NCBI GenBank assembly: GCA_028122735.1
Contig: JAOHSR010000007.1
Span: 1 to 48,083, forward strand
Direction of reading: 5' to 3'
Length of the DNA: 48,083 nucleotides
From: Flavobacteriales bacterium
GTDB taxonomy: Bacteria > Bacteroidota > Bacteroidia > Flavobacteriales > BACL11
Position numbers and translations under genes: made by a program
Notes under the pieces: generated by a model
Seen by the model: the letters and a program-made list of their open reading frames with translations, nothing else
The model's database searches: none
What the model was told of the DNA's origin: nothing
Shown here: piece by piece, positions 26,041 through 34,433 of the stretch
How positions within the stretch are numbered: position 1 is the stretch's first letter
How the letters are laid out: every line of letters starts with the position of its first letter

Positions 26041-26721
26041 TTATTCCTTTAGTAAAGCAACGTAATATAGTAAATAAGCAGCTGCAGCTAATGCTGCTAC
26101 AACATAGGTGCTTGCAGCCCATTTTAACGCATCTTCTGCAAAATTAATTTCTTTGGTAGAAGTTATGTTTGCACTTTTAAGCCATATTAAAGCTCTTCTA
26201 CTTGCATCAAATTCAACTGGAAGGGTAATTAGTGTAAAAAGTGTAACAACTGCTTGTAGTATCACAAAAACTAAGATTATTGTTGCAAAAGGAAACATTT
26301 TTAATACTCCAGCTCCAATTAATCCAAGAATCATAATTATATTCATTAGTTTACTGCTAAAACTTACCATTGGAACCATCTGTGATCTCATTTGTAACCA
26401 TTGATACGAAGTTGCATGTTGAATTGCATGACCACACTCATGAGCAGCAACTGCTGCTGCAGAAACATGTCTGCCATTATAAACATCTGCACTTAGATTT
26501 ATTGTTCTGTCTTGTGGGTTGTAATGATCGGTTAATTTTCCAGCTACAGAAATTATTCTTACATCATTTATGTTGTGATCCTTAAGCATTTTTTGGGCAA
26601 TTTCTTTACCACTTAAGCCAGAGCTTGTTGCTATTTTACTGTATTTCTTAAATTTATTTTTTAAACGGTTACTGACAAATCCACCAACAACCATGAAGAG
26701 TATCATTATTATCCAAATCAT
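26041..26721 (-). CDS. Membrane zinc metallopeptidase, YugP family
   Basis: 226 residues, the family length. An N-terminal membrane helix (residues 1-16) is followed by a cytosol- or periplasm-facing domain with the zinc motif HECGH at residues 94-98 (HEXXH; Glu95 catalytic), preceded by INLSADVYNGRHVSAAAVAA, which is typical of COG2738. Two or three further helices follow, and the C-terminal region TSTKEINFAEDALKWAASTYVVAALAAA is also conserved. It is probably an inner-membrane protease; the substrate is unknown. It is divergent from surE with a short shared promoter region. Confidence 0.93.
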   Translation of the reverse strand: MIWIIMILFMVVGGFVSNRLKNKFKKYSKIATSSGLSGKEIAQKMLKDHNINDVRIISVAGKLTDHYNPQDRTINLSADVYNGRHVSAAAVAAHECGHAIQHATSYQWLQMRSQMVPMVSFSSKLMNIIMILGLIGAGVLKMFPFATIILVFVILQAVVTLFTLITLPVEFDASRRALIWLKSANITSTKEINFAEDALKWAASTYVVAALAAAAYLLYYVALLKE

Positions 26722-26734
26722 TTTCTTTTTTTTA

Positions 26735-26742
26735 CAAAATTA
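26735..26742 (-). promoter_or_regulatory. -7 promoter box for the metallopeptidase gene
   Basis: Minus-strand TAATTTTG, exact TAnnTTTG, 13 bases upstream of the ATG. A GTTG (one mismatch to TTTG) is present 21 bases further upstream. Confidence 0.45.
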
Positions 26743-26777
26743 GTAAAAATCATATTTTTAGAACAACTTAATTATAT

Positions 26778-26785
26778 TAGTTTTG
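26778..26785 (+). promoter_or_regulatory. -7 promoter box for surE
   Basis: TAGTTTTG, exact TAnnTTTG, 14 bases upstream of the surE ATG. The -33 region at the right distance is only T-rich. Confidence 0.4.
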
Positions 26786-26799
26786 TTAAAAAAAAATCT

Positions 26800-27567
26800 A
26801 TGGATTTACCCCTAATTCTTATTACCAATGATGATGGCATAGATGCACCTGGTTTACGTCATTTAATTAAATTAATGAATACTATTGGCAAGGTAGTTGT
26901 AGTTGCTCCTGATGGACCACAATCTGCTCAAAGTCATGCGATTACAATAAATAAACCATTTAGATGTAAGAAAGTAAAAATTGATAATGGAAAACAATTA
27001 GAATTTTCATGTAGTGGTACTCCAGTAGATTGTGTAAAGTTGGCATTGTCTAAAATTTTAGATAGAAAACCTGATTTGTGTGTCTCCGGAATAAACCACG
27101 GTTCTAATGCTTCAATAAATGTGATTTATTCAGGAACTATGGCAGCTGCTATAGAAGCATCTGTTCATGATATACCATCCATTGGCTTTTCATTACTAGA
27201 CCATGATGTGAATGCTAATTTTTCTCATGCTGATAATTACATTCTTAAAATTACCAAAAAATTACTTAGGTCAAAATTTAATAGTTGTCTTAATGTTAAT
27301 TTTCCAAAGTATAATTCAAAAAGTAATATAAAAGGTTTTAAAGTAGCTCATCAATCTAAGGGGAAATGGATTGAAGAATTTGATGAACGGTTAGATCCTG
27401 CAGGAAATAAATATTTTTGGTTAACAGGAAAATTCATTAATTCTGACAAATCTGAAAAAGGAGATCAAAATATATTAGATAAAAACTTTGTTAGTATTGT
27501 TCCAATAAGTCATGATTTAACCCATAATGATCAAATTATAGATTTAAAAAATATTCTTAATGAATAA
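26800..27567 (+). CDS. surE: 5'/3'-nucleotidase SurE
   Basis: 255 residues. SurE removes phosphate from nucleoside monophosphates with a divalent metal. The N-terminal ILITNDDGIDAPG carries the metal-binding Asp11 and Asp12. The substrate loop VVVVAPDGPQSAQSHAIT contains the usual serine, and CVSGINHGSNASINVIYSGTMAAA is the conserved nucleotide/metal region. The C-terminal part (HQSKGKWIEEFDERLDPAGNKYFWLTG) matches the dimerisation extension. The next gene starts within its last 8 bases, making a surE-membrane protein-lpxB operon that I know from other Bacteroidota. Confidence 0.96.
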   Translation: MDLPLILITNDDGIDAPGLRHLIKLMNTIGKVVVVAPDGPQSAQSHAITINKPFRCKKVKIDNGKQLEFSCSGTPVDCVKLALSKILDRKPDLCVSGINHGSNASINVIYSGTMAAAIEASVHDIPSIGFSLLDHDVNANFSHADNYILKITKKLLRSKFNSCLNVNFPKYNSKSNIKGFKVAHQSKGKWIEEFDERLDPAGNKYFWLTGKFINSDKSEKGDQNILDKNFVSIVPISHDLTHNDQIIDLKNILNE

Positions 27568-27841
27568 ACAGAATGTTATTGGGCTTTTTGTAGGCATTAT
27601 ATCTCCATTTGTTGCATTTGCAATTTATGTTCTATTTGTTATGGAGTTAGATTTGTTTTATATGATTAATAAAGTTTTAGAAAGTAATAAGCTTCCGCAC
27701 ATAATAAGTTTAAGTCTTCTAGTTAATCTATTGATTTTTTTTATGAAAATTAAAACAAATAGAGATTCTGCAGCAAGAGGTGTTTTAGGAGCTACAATTT
27801 TTTATGGATTTGTTATTGTTTACTTGAAATTCATTTCATGA
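27560..27841 (+). CDS. Small membrane protein between surE and lpxB
   Basis: 93 residues with three predicted transmembrane helices (about residues 6-27, 47-62 and 74-90). No catalytic motif. It overlaps surE by 8 bases and its TGA overlaps the lpxB ATG (ATGA), so the three genes are translationally coupled. The position next to lipid A synthesis suggests an envelope role, which is inference only. Confidence 0.7.
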   Translation: MNKQNVIGLFVGIISPFVAFAIYVLFVMELDLFYMINKVLESNKLPHIISLSLLVNLLIFFMKIKTNRDSAARGVLGATIFYGFVIVYLKFIS

Positions 27842-28930
27842 AGATTTATTTAATAGTGGGTGAAAGATCTGGAGATCAGCATGCTGCTAAAATTGTAGAA
27901 GAATTAAAAAAAGGATAAAAACGTAATAATTCGTGGATGGGGAGGAGATGATTTAAAATCTCAAGGCATGCATATTGATATGCACATTGATGAAGTAAGT
28001 TATATGGGGTTTTGGGAAGTCTTTAAAAATCTTAAGAAAATTTATAATTTAATAAAGGAATGTAAAAAAGATATTTTAAATTTTTCTCCTGATCTTATAC
28101 TACTAGTTGATTATCCAGGATTTAATTTAAGGATTGCTGAATTTGCTCACAAAAATAAAATTTCAACTTACTATTATATTTCCCCTAAGATTTGGGCTTG
28201 GAAAAAAAGCAGAATTAATAAAATCAGAAAATATGTTAATCGCATGTTTGTGATTTTTCCATTTGAAAAGGAATATTACAAAGATTTTAATTTTAAAGTA
28301 GAATATTTTGGTAATCCTGTATTTGAGAATATTGATGGTAAGATATTTAGTTTTGATTATAGAAAAAAACCTGTTATTTCTTTGTTTCCAGGAAGTAGGA
28401 AGCAAGAAGTTTCATTAGTGCTTCCTGTAATGTTGGAGATTGTTAAATTTTTCCCCAGTTATAATTTTGTAATTTCTGCTACTAATAGTTTCAATATTGA
28501 TTTTTACAACAAATTCATTAATGGATATAAAAATGTTGATGTAATTTACGATAAATCTCTTGAAATTTTATCTATTTCTAAAGCAGCATTAGTGACTTCA
28601 GGAACTGCAACATTAGAAACTGCTTTAATGAATGTGCCACAAATAGTTTGTTATAAAACTTCTAATCTTTCTTACTTAATTGCAAAATATTTAGTGCAAA
28701 TTAAATATATAAGTCTTGTAAATATCTTATTGGGTAAAGAATCAGTAGTTGAATTAATACAGTCTAAATTAACAGTAGAAAATTTAAGAAAAAATTTAGC
28801 TCATATTATAAAAGAAGAAAACATAAAAGAAATTCAATATGACTATAAAACACTAAAAAGTATCTTAAGTACTAGACAGAAAGTGTCTAAAGCAATTGCT
28901 AAAGAAATTTTAAGTGTTAAGAATACATAA
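27838..28930 (+). pseudogene. lpxB: Lipid-A-disaccharide synthase LpxB, interrupted by a frameshift in A7
   Basis: LpxB joins UDP-2,3-diacylglucosamine and lipid X in lipid A synthesis at the inner membrane. The first frame (27838-27918) encodes MKIYLIVGERSGDQHAAK, the LpxB start (usual form GExSGDxH), and stops after EELKKG. The rest continues in the +1 frame, from KKDKNVIIRGWGGDDLKSQG to the end, with FPGSRKQEVSLVLP and VTSGTATLETALMNVPQIVCYK. Removing one A from the run at 27906-27912 joins both frames into 363 residues, the normal length, with no other damage. This may be assembly error, true mutation or a gene rescued by polymerase slippage. It overlaps ftcD by 14 bases. Confidence 0.88.
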
Positions 28931-30614
28931 CTTTATTTGTAATTTCTATAATATCTTCTTCAAACTTTAAAGCTTCATTCAAAATTTTATCTCCATTATT
29001 TTCAATTTTATTTATGAATGCCTTATCATCATAGTCTAAACAATTAATTTTTACATTTAAAAATGCTCCTCTAATTGCTGATCTTGTACAAAATGCTGCA
29101 ACGCATGCGTCTGTTATTGAATTTGGATTACCTATTTCTGCCATTTTCTTTATTACATCCATTAATAATAATCCAGTTTCCATAACTTTAAATGGAGTTA
29201 ATATTGCATTTTTTGTTGCTTTCTGAATAGCAATGTTTCTTTTATTAATATCTTCTTGATTTTCTTTTGGAAGTTTAAAAGATTCCATTATCTGATTAAA
29301 TGCATTAGTATCTTCATCAACTAAAAATAGTAGTTGTTTTTGAAACTCAAATCCTTTTTCAGCCCATTGTGAAAATTCTTCCCATCTATCATCCCAGCCT
29401 CGTTTATTTGCAGAAAGATTAGCAACCATAGTTGCTAATGCTGCCCCCATAGCACCACAATAAGCTGAAATTGAGCCACCACCAGGGGCTGGAGATTCGC
29501 TAGCTGTTTCATAGCAGAAATCTTTTAATGATAAATCTATTAGTTTGTCATTGGCTTGATCATCTATCATAAATTCAATAATTCTCTCCTCCATCTTAAA
29601 TGGAGATAATTCATTTAGTCCTAAAGATTTTATAGCAATATTTATAATTTCTTTTTCATCAATTCCTATTGATCTATTTTGTTTAAGTAAAAAAAACTTA
29701 CCCGCATCAACAAGTACTTTTTTAGGAACTAGTCCAATAAGTTCAGATCCAGTTACTCTTAATCCTCTTAAGTTTGCTCTTTCACAAGTTTTGTCAAAAA
29801 CTTCATGAAGTGGAGAGGTTTTTATATCTGTTAAATTATAAGAGATTTGTGCAACTCCATATTCTTTAATATACCAACCAATTCCTTTTACAGATTTAAA
29901 TAATCCAGGGGTTCTTAATGGATTTCCTTTTTTGTCATTTATAATTTTACCAGATATTTTATTTCCTTCTCTTTTAATTCTACCGGCTTCTCTTATATCA
30001 AATGCAACAGAATTGGCTTTTCTTGTTGAAGTAGTATTAAGATTAATATTATATGCGACAAGAAAATCTCTTGCCGAAATTGCAGTTGCACCAGATTTTT
30101 TTATTGACTCTGTAAATTTTGAAGGACCAAAATCTGGTTTCCATTTTTTATCAGCTATTTTTTCCCCTAATCCTTCATATTCACCAGATCTGCAGTTAGC
30201 TAGATTTTTTCTTTCTTCAGAAAAAGCTGCATCTTCATAACAGTAAATAGGTATGTTTAATTCATTTCCAACTTTTTCAGCTAAAACGTGAGCCCATTTG
30301 ACTACTTCTTCCATAGATATATTTGATATTGGAACTAATGGGCATACATCGGTAGCACCCATTCTTGGGTGTTCTCCTCTATGCTCACTCATATCTATTA
30401 AATTTTGTGCTTTTTTTATTAAAAGAAATGCAGCTTCTACTACTTCTTTTGGCTCACCTACAAATGTTATTACAGTTCTATTTGTCGCTTTTCCTGGATC
30501 AACATTAAGTAGCTTTACTCCTTTTATTGTTTCAACAATATTTGCTATTTCATTTATTTTTTTTAAATCTACTCCCTCTGAAATATTTGGGACACATTCT
30601 ATTAACTGTTTCAT
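28917..30614 (-). CDS. ftcD: Glutamate formimidoyltransferase / formimidoyltetrahydrofolate cyclodeaminase
   Basis: 565 residues from the ATG at 30614. An in-frame start at 30659 lies upstream of the predicted promoter box and lacks family similarity, so it is rejected. The N-terminal ~300 residues are the formiminotransferase (LIECVPNISEG, NRTVITFVGEP, HRGEHPRMGATDVCPLVP with the catalytic-region histidines). The C-terminal ~190 are the cyclodeaminase (DFCYETASESPAPGGGSISAYCGAMGAALATMVANLS). The pair moves the formimino group of formiminoglutamate (histidine breakdown) to tetrahydrofolate and releases ammonia to give methenyl-THF. No hutH, hutU or hutI lies nearby. It is divergent from queE. 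Confidence 0.95.
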   Translation of the reverse strand: MKQLIECVPNISEGVDLKKINEIANIVETIKGVKLLNVDPGKATNRTVITFVGEPKEVVEAAFLLIKKAQNLIDMSEHRGEHPRMGATDVCPLVPISNISMEEVVKWAHVLAEKVGNELNIPIYCYEDAAFSEERKNLANCRSGEYEGLGEKIADKKWKPDFGPSKFTESIKKSGATAISARDFLVAYNINLNTTSTRKANSVAFDIREAGRIKREGNKISGKIINDKKGNPLRTPGLFKSVKGIGWYIKEYGVAQISYNLTDIKTSPLHEVFDKTCERANLRGLRVTGSELIGLVPKKVLVDAGKFFLLKQNRSIGIDEKEIINIAIKSLGLNELSPFKMEERIIEFMIDDQANDKLIDLSLKDFCYETASESPAPGGGSISAYCGAMGAALATMVANLSANKRGWDDRWEEFSQWAEKGFEFQKQLLFLVDEDTNAFNQIMESFKLPKENQEDINKRNIAIQKATKNAILTPFKVMETGLLLMDVIKKMAEIGNPNSITDACVAAFCTRSAIRGAFLNVKINCLDYDDKAFINKIENNGDKILNEALKFEEDIIEITNKVMYS

Positions 30615-30632
30615 TTCTTTTAATTTGTTTAA

Positions 30633-30640
30633 CAAAGATA
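30633..30640 (-). promoter_or_regulatory. -7 promoter box for ftcD
   Basis: Minus-strand TATCTTTG, exact TAnnTTTG, 18 bases upstream of the chosen ATG at 30614. It excludes the longer start at 30659. Confidence 0.45.
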
Positions 30641-30670
30641 ATATTCTATTTATTATCAATCGAAATAATC

Positions 30671-30678
30671 TATTTTTG
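30671..30678 (+). promoter_or_regulatory. -7 promoter box for queE
   Basis: TATTTTTG, exact TAnnTTTG, ending 5 bases before the queE ATG, so nearly leaderless. The -33 element is not clear. Confidence 0.4.
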
Positions 30679-30683
30679 TATAA

Positions 30684-31317
30684 ATGAAAAATGACAATAA
30701 TATTGATCTTAAAAATGGGATTGTTTTACCTGTTATGGAATCATTTTTGACAATTCAAGGTGAGGGTTATTTTTCTGGAAAAACTTCATATTTTTTAAGA
30801 ATTGGCGGATGTGACGTTGGATGTCACTGGTGTGATGTTAAAGAAAGTTGGAACCCTAATCTTCATCCACTAATAAAAGTTGATACTATTATTTCATCAA
30901 TTCTAGAAACTAATGTTAAAACTGTTGTTGTTACTGGAGGAGAGCCTTTGATGTGGAATATGGAATATTTAACAAGCCAATTAGTTAAAAATAACATTCA
31001 AGTTCATCTTGAAACATCTGGTGCATATCCCTTGTCAGGTACATTTAACTGGATTTGTTTATCTCCAAAAAAAAACAATGAAACCATTGAACAGTATTTA
31101 TAGTCTAACTAGTGAATTAAAAATTATTATTTCAAATAAAAATGATTTTAAATGGGCTATGAAATATAAGGAAAATGTTAATTCAAAATGTAAATTATAT
31201 CTTCAACCTGAGTGGAGTAAAAAAGATTCTATTTTACCAATAATTATTGATTTTGTGACCAAAAATCCACAGTGGACCATATCTCTTCAAGCTCATAAAT
31301 ATATGAATATACCATAA
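30684..31317 (+). pseudogene. queE: 7-carboxy-7-deazaguanine synthase QueE, interrupted by a frameshift in A9
   Basis: QueE is the radical-SAM enzyme that makes the 7-deazaguanine ring for queuosine in tRNA. The first frame (30684-31103) carries MESFLTIQGEGYFSGK, the iron-sulfur cysteines in GGCDVGCHWCD, and VVTGGEPLMW, and stops soon after ICLSPKK. The correct C-terminal part is in the +1 frame (KTMKPLNSIYSLTSELKIIISNKNDF to LQAHKYMNIP). Removing one A from the run at 31067-31075 gives 210 residues, the usual length of Bacteroidota QueE. Assembly error, true loss and transcriptional slippage are all possible. The stop overlaps the next ATG (TAATG). Confidence 0.88.
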
Positions 31318-32951
31318 TGAGATTATTTATAATAATATTTCTATCTCTTCTTTGTAGTGCTTTATATTGTCAAAAAAAAGATTTCAAATCTTATGATAAA
31401 GCATTTAAATATTATAAGAATAACAATTTTGATAAATCAAAAGATATTTTAATTAAAATAATAGAAAATAATAATAATTGGGAGAAGCCTTATTTGTTAC
31501 TTTCAAATATTTATTTTATTGAGGATGATGTTTTTAAATCCTCAGAATTATTACTCGAAGTTTATGATGTCAATAATATTGATGATCAAAAAGGTATAGA
31601 AAAAGTAGCAAATAACTTTTACAAGAAAGGTTTTTATTCTGAAGCTCTTTACTATTATAATGCTGTCTGCAAGCTAGATTCTTCTTTTTGTAATAATAAA
31701 GTTAGACGTTCAATTAAGAGTTGTAAATTTTCTATAAACTCAATTAATAATCCTGTTGTTTTTAATCCTGTAAATATTGGAGGTAATATAAATTCTAATA
31801 TGTCAGAAATTGGACCTGCAATTAGTTCTGATGATAATAAGCTTGTTTTTACACGCAGGGTAGAGGATAGAGATTCTGAGCCCCAAGAAGATTTTTATTA
31901 TTCAAATAAAGTTGAGGGAGAATGGCAAAAGGCACTTCCATTCCCTCCTTCACTAAATACTTCTGGTAATGAAGGTGCATTATCATTTTCTAGTGACCAA
32001 AGCTTATTGATATATACCGCTTGCAACAGAAGTGATGGTTTTGGAAGTTGTGATCTCTATTATGGATATAATGATATTGATAATTTAAACTTTGTGAATT
32101 TAGGAGAAGATATTAATTCTAAATATTGGGATTCTCAAGCTTGTTTTTCATCTGATAGAAATTACATTTATTTTGTTAGTAATCGACCTGGCGGTTATGG
32201 AGGTACTGATATTTGGATTTCTGAAATTAAAAAAGATGGTTTTTCTAATCCAGTTAATGCTGGACCAGAAATTAACACCAAATTAGACGAAATGTCTCCA
32301 TACATTCATCCAGATAATTTAAACTTATACTTTGCTTCAAATGGCCATATTGGTCTTGGTGACTATGATTTATTTATTTCAAAAAGAAACGATATAAATG
32401 ATATCTGGCGAACTCCTATAAATTTAGGTTATCCAATTAATAATCATTTAAATCAAAACTCATTAGTTGTTTCTTCTAATGGTGTTACTGCATATTATGC
32501 TTCCACAAATGATGGATATGGTTTAGATGATATTTTTTATTTTGATTTACCTGAATTATTCAAATCCAACAAGTTAAATCAAATTGAACTTGAAATCATA
32601 CAGTCTAAAGCAGGAGAGGAGATAGTATTTCAAAATGTACTCTTTTCTACCAATTCTTATAATTTAATAAGTGATTCTTTATATGAGCTCAATCTATTAG
32701 CTGATTATATTATTAAGTATAATATTAATATTCTCATTGAAGGTCATACTGACTCAATTGGTAATTCTAATTCTAACCTTATATTATCAAAAAATAGAGC
32801 ACAAACAGTTTATAATTATTTAATATCTAAATCCGTCAAAAATGATCAGATTTCTTTTAAAGGATTCGGAGATAAAATGCCTATTTCTACAAACAATACT
32901 GAATTAGGACGTTCTCTTAACAGAAGAACTTCTTTTAGAGTTGTTGATTAA
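31317..32951 (+). CDS. OmpA-family protein with TPR and beta-propeller repeats (PorE-like)
   Basis: 544 residues, signal peptide 1-18. TPR-like helices at ~20-115 (KAFKYYKNNNFDKSKDIL). Five PD40-type propeller repeats at ~145-395 (AISSDDNKLVFTRR, ALSFSSDQSLLIY, ACFSSDRNYIYFVSNRPGGYGGTDIW, YIHPDNLNLYFASNGHIGLGDYDLF, VVSSNGVTAYYAS). An OmpA C-terminal peptidoglycan-binding domain at ~430-544 (EGHTDSIGNSNSN, LSKNRAQTVYNYL, GRSLNRRTSF). This order matches PorE-like components associated with T9SS, but the carboxypeptidase-regulatory-like domain of P. gingivalis PorE is not apparent and the protein is shorter. It probably fixes an outer-membrane complex to the cell wall. Confidence 0.85.
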   Translation: MRLFIIIFLSLLCSALYCQKKDFKSYDKAFKYYKNNNFDKSKDILIKIIENNNNWEKPYLLLSNIYFIEDDVFKSSELLLEVYDVNNIDDQKGIEKVANNFYKKGFYSEALYYYNAVCKLDSSFCNNKVRRSIKSCKFSINSINNPVVFNPVNIGGNINSNMSEIGPAISSDDNKLVFTRRVEDRDSEPQEDFYYSNKVEGEWQKALPFPPSLNTSGNEGALSFSSDQSLLIYTACNRSDGFGSCDLYYGYNDIDNLNFVNLGEDINSKYWDSQACFSSDRNYIYFVSNRPGGYGGTDIWISEIKKDGFSNPVNAGPEINTKLDEMSPYIHPDNLNLYFASNGHIGLGDYDLFISKRNDINDIWRTPINLGYPINNHLNQNSLVVSSNGVTAYYASTNDGYGLDDIFYFDLPELFKSNKLNQIELEIIQSKAGEEIVFQNVLFSTNSYNLISDSLYELNLLADYIIKYNINILIEGHTDSIGNSNSNLILSKNRAQTVYNYLISKSVKNDQISFKGFGDKMPISTNNTELGRSLNRRTSFRVVD

Positions 32952-34431
32952 ATGTTTTTTGTCTTTCAGGTTTTTCTTTTATTTTCCAATTGAAACCTTT
33001 TAGGTATTTCTTTTCTTCAATTATATCTTTTAATGGTGTTGTAATAGAATATGGTGATTTTTTGTAGTTGATGTTATTTATTTTATTTTCTTTAAAAGAA
33101 AGATAAATGTTAGATGACTCAAGATAATTCATTCCAATAATTTCTTTATTTTCTTCAATAAAATATATGCTTTGTCCATTACCCAAAACATTTATATTTT
33201 TTAGTTTGTTATTAAAGAAATCTCCCTCCATATATTTTCCTTTTATTTGGTTAAATAGAGTGAAGTCTTGTTCAGAAATGATAATGGGGTTTGAAATTAA
33301 AAATAATTTGTTTATTCTCTTGTTATAGTAATTTATGCTCATGCTGTCAGAAGATATTTGATATTCATCAAGCCATAACATTGGATTCTTATACAAATGT
33401 ATTAATGAATCTGATGTTGAAAATGTAAGAGAATCACACTTCCCTTTAATATCATTATTTAAAATTTTAACATTATGAAAAGCATAAAGAATTTTTTTAC
33501 TTGAAATATCTTGATTATGAAATTCATCTGCTTTTATAAATACTGTATCTTCATCTGACACTAAATTTAGTAATGGGCTTTTATTAAAAATCATTTTCTT
33601 CTGATTTTCAATATATAAAGCATTATTACTTTCAATAAAAAAATTATTTATAGAGTCTTCTAAAACAACATTATTTTTTGCTCTTAAATTATTATTATTT
33701 TTATTAAAAAATATACTATCTGCAAATAAGATATATTTCTCTGTTTTTAGAGATGCTTTTTTAAAGAATTCAGCTTTATTTTCTTTTTCAAACAAATTTG
33801 CTTCTTCACAAAAAACTACTTTATTATCAAATAATATCTCTGATGGTCCTTTTAATGTAGTTAGTTGATTTTTTTCATCAATTATTAAATGATTAGTTAT
33901 TATTTGGTAGTTATTATTATAATAATTTACTGAGTCATTAAATTGATACGTTTTAATGTCGATGTTATAAATGCCTTTTTTTGCTGATATTTTTTGATTT
34001 CCTTTAGATATTTCGCTTAATGAATTAAAACTTATTTTATTTTTTTGAATATTGTAAGTTAATCTGTTGGAATTTAAAATATTTTCTTTATTTATTAAAA
34101 TAACATTTTTTGAAATTATTGCAATTTTATTTTCTCCGTCATAATTTAGTATGTCTCCATTAATATTTATACAGTCACCCTTTTTAACTTTTACATTTAC
34201 ATAGGCAGTAATCTTCTCTTTTTCTGAAAAATAATGAGCAGAATCACAAAACATATCTGTTTGATTATGTCTTATATTAACATTGCCAATTAAACGCCAA
34301 TAATCAGGGTGTAATTTATTATTTACGTAAGTAAAATCAGCATTTATTATTTCTATTTTCTTTTGATTTTTTTGAGCAAAAGAACTAGTACTTATAAGAA
34401 GAAAATAAATTATAAGATTTAAGTATCTCAA
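32935..34431 (-). CDS. OstA/LptA-like exported protein
   Basis: 498 residues, signal peptide 1-19. The mature part is a long series of short beta repeats of the OstA/LptA jellyroll type: GNVNIRHNQTDMFCDSAHYF, GDILNYDGENKIAIISKNVIL, NNLRAKNNVVLEDSINNFFIESNNALYIE. LptA proteins form a bridge carrying lipopolysaccharide across the periplasm, and the Bacteroidota form is longer than the enterobacterial one. It starts 2 bases after the purA stop, as the last gene of the glyA-spoT-fur-purA string. The 3' end overlaps the convergent OmpA-family gene by 17 bases. Confidence 0.85.
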   Translation of the reverse strand: MRYLNLIIYFLLISTSSFAQKNQKKIEIINADFTYVNNKLHPDYWRLIGNVNIRHNQTDMFCDSAHYFSEKEKITAYVNVKVKKGDCININGDILNYDGENKIAIISKNVILINKENILNSNRLTYNIQKNKISFNSLSEISKGNQKISAKKGIYNIDIKTYQFNDSVNYYNNNYQIITNHLIIDEKNQLTTLKGPSEILFDNKVVFCEEANLFEKENKAEFFKKASLKTEKYILFADSIFFNKNNNNLRAKNNVVLEDSINNFFIESNNALYIENQKKMIFNKSPLLNLVSDEDTVFIKADEFHNQDISSKKILYAFHNVKILNNDIKGKCDSLTFSTSDSLIHLYKNPMLWLDEYQISSDSMSINYYNKRINKLFLISNPIIISEQDFTLFNQIKGKYMEGDFFNNKLKNINVLGNGQSIYFIEENKEIIGMNYLESSNIYLSFKENKINNINYKKSPYSITTPLKDIIEEKKYLKGFNWKIKEKPERQKTFNQQL

Positions 34432-34433
34432 GT

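Noticed and set aside
27905-27915. Programmed -1 ribosomal frameshift at A-AAA-AAG in lpxB
   Set aside because: The -1 frame meets a stop within five codons; the correct continuation needs +1 (or -2).
27968-28930. LpxB starting at an internal ATG at 27968
   Set aside because: Conserved LpxB residues extend upstream of this ATG in the same frame and continue into the first frame after removing one A.
29932-30687. Open frames on the plus strand opposite ftcD (102 and 129 codons)
   Set aside because: They lie antisense to a well-supported conserved gene, have no signal or family likeness, and follow from its codon bias.
31009-31317. Separate gene starting at 31009
   Set aside because: Its first part is out-of-frame queE sequence and its second part is the real QueE C-terminus; it is a frameshift fragment.
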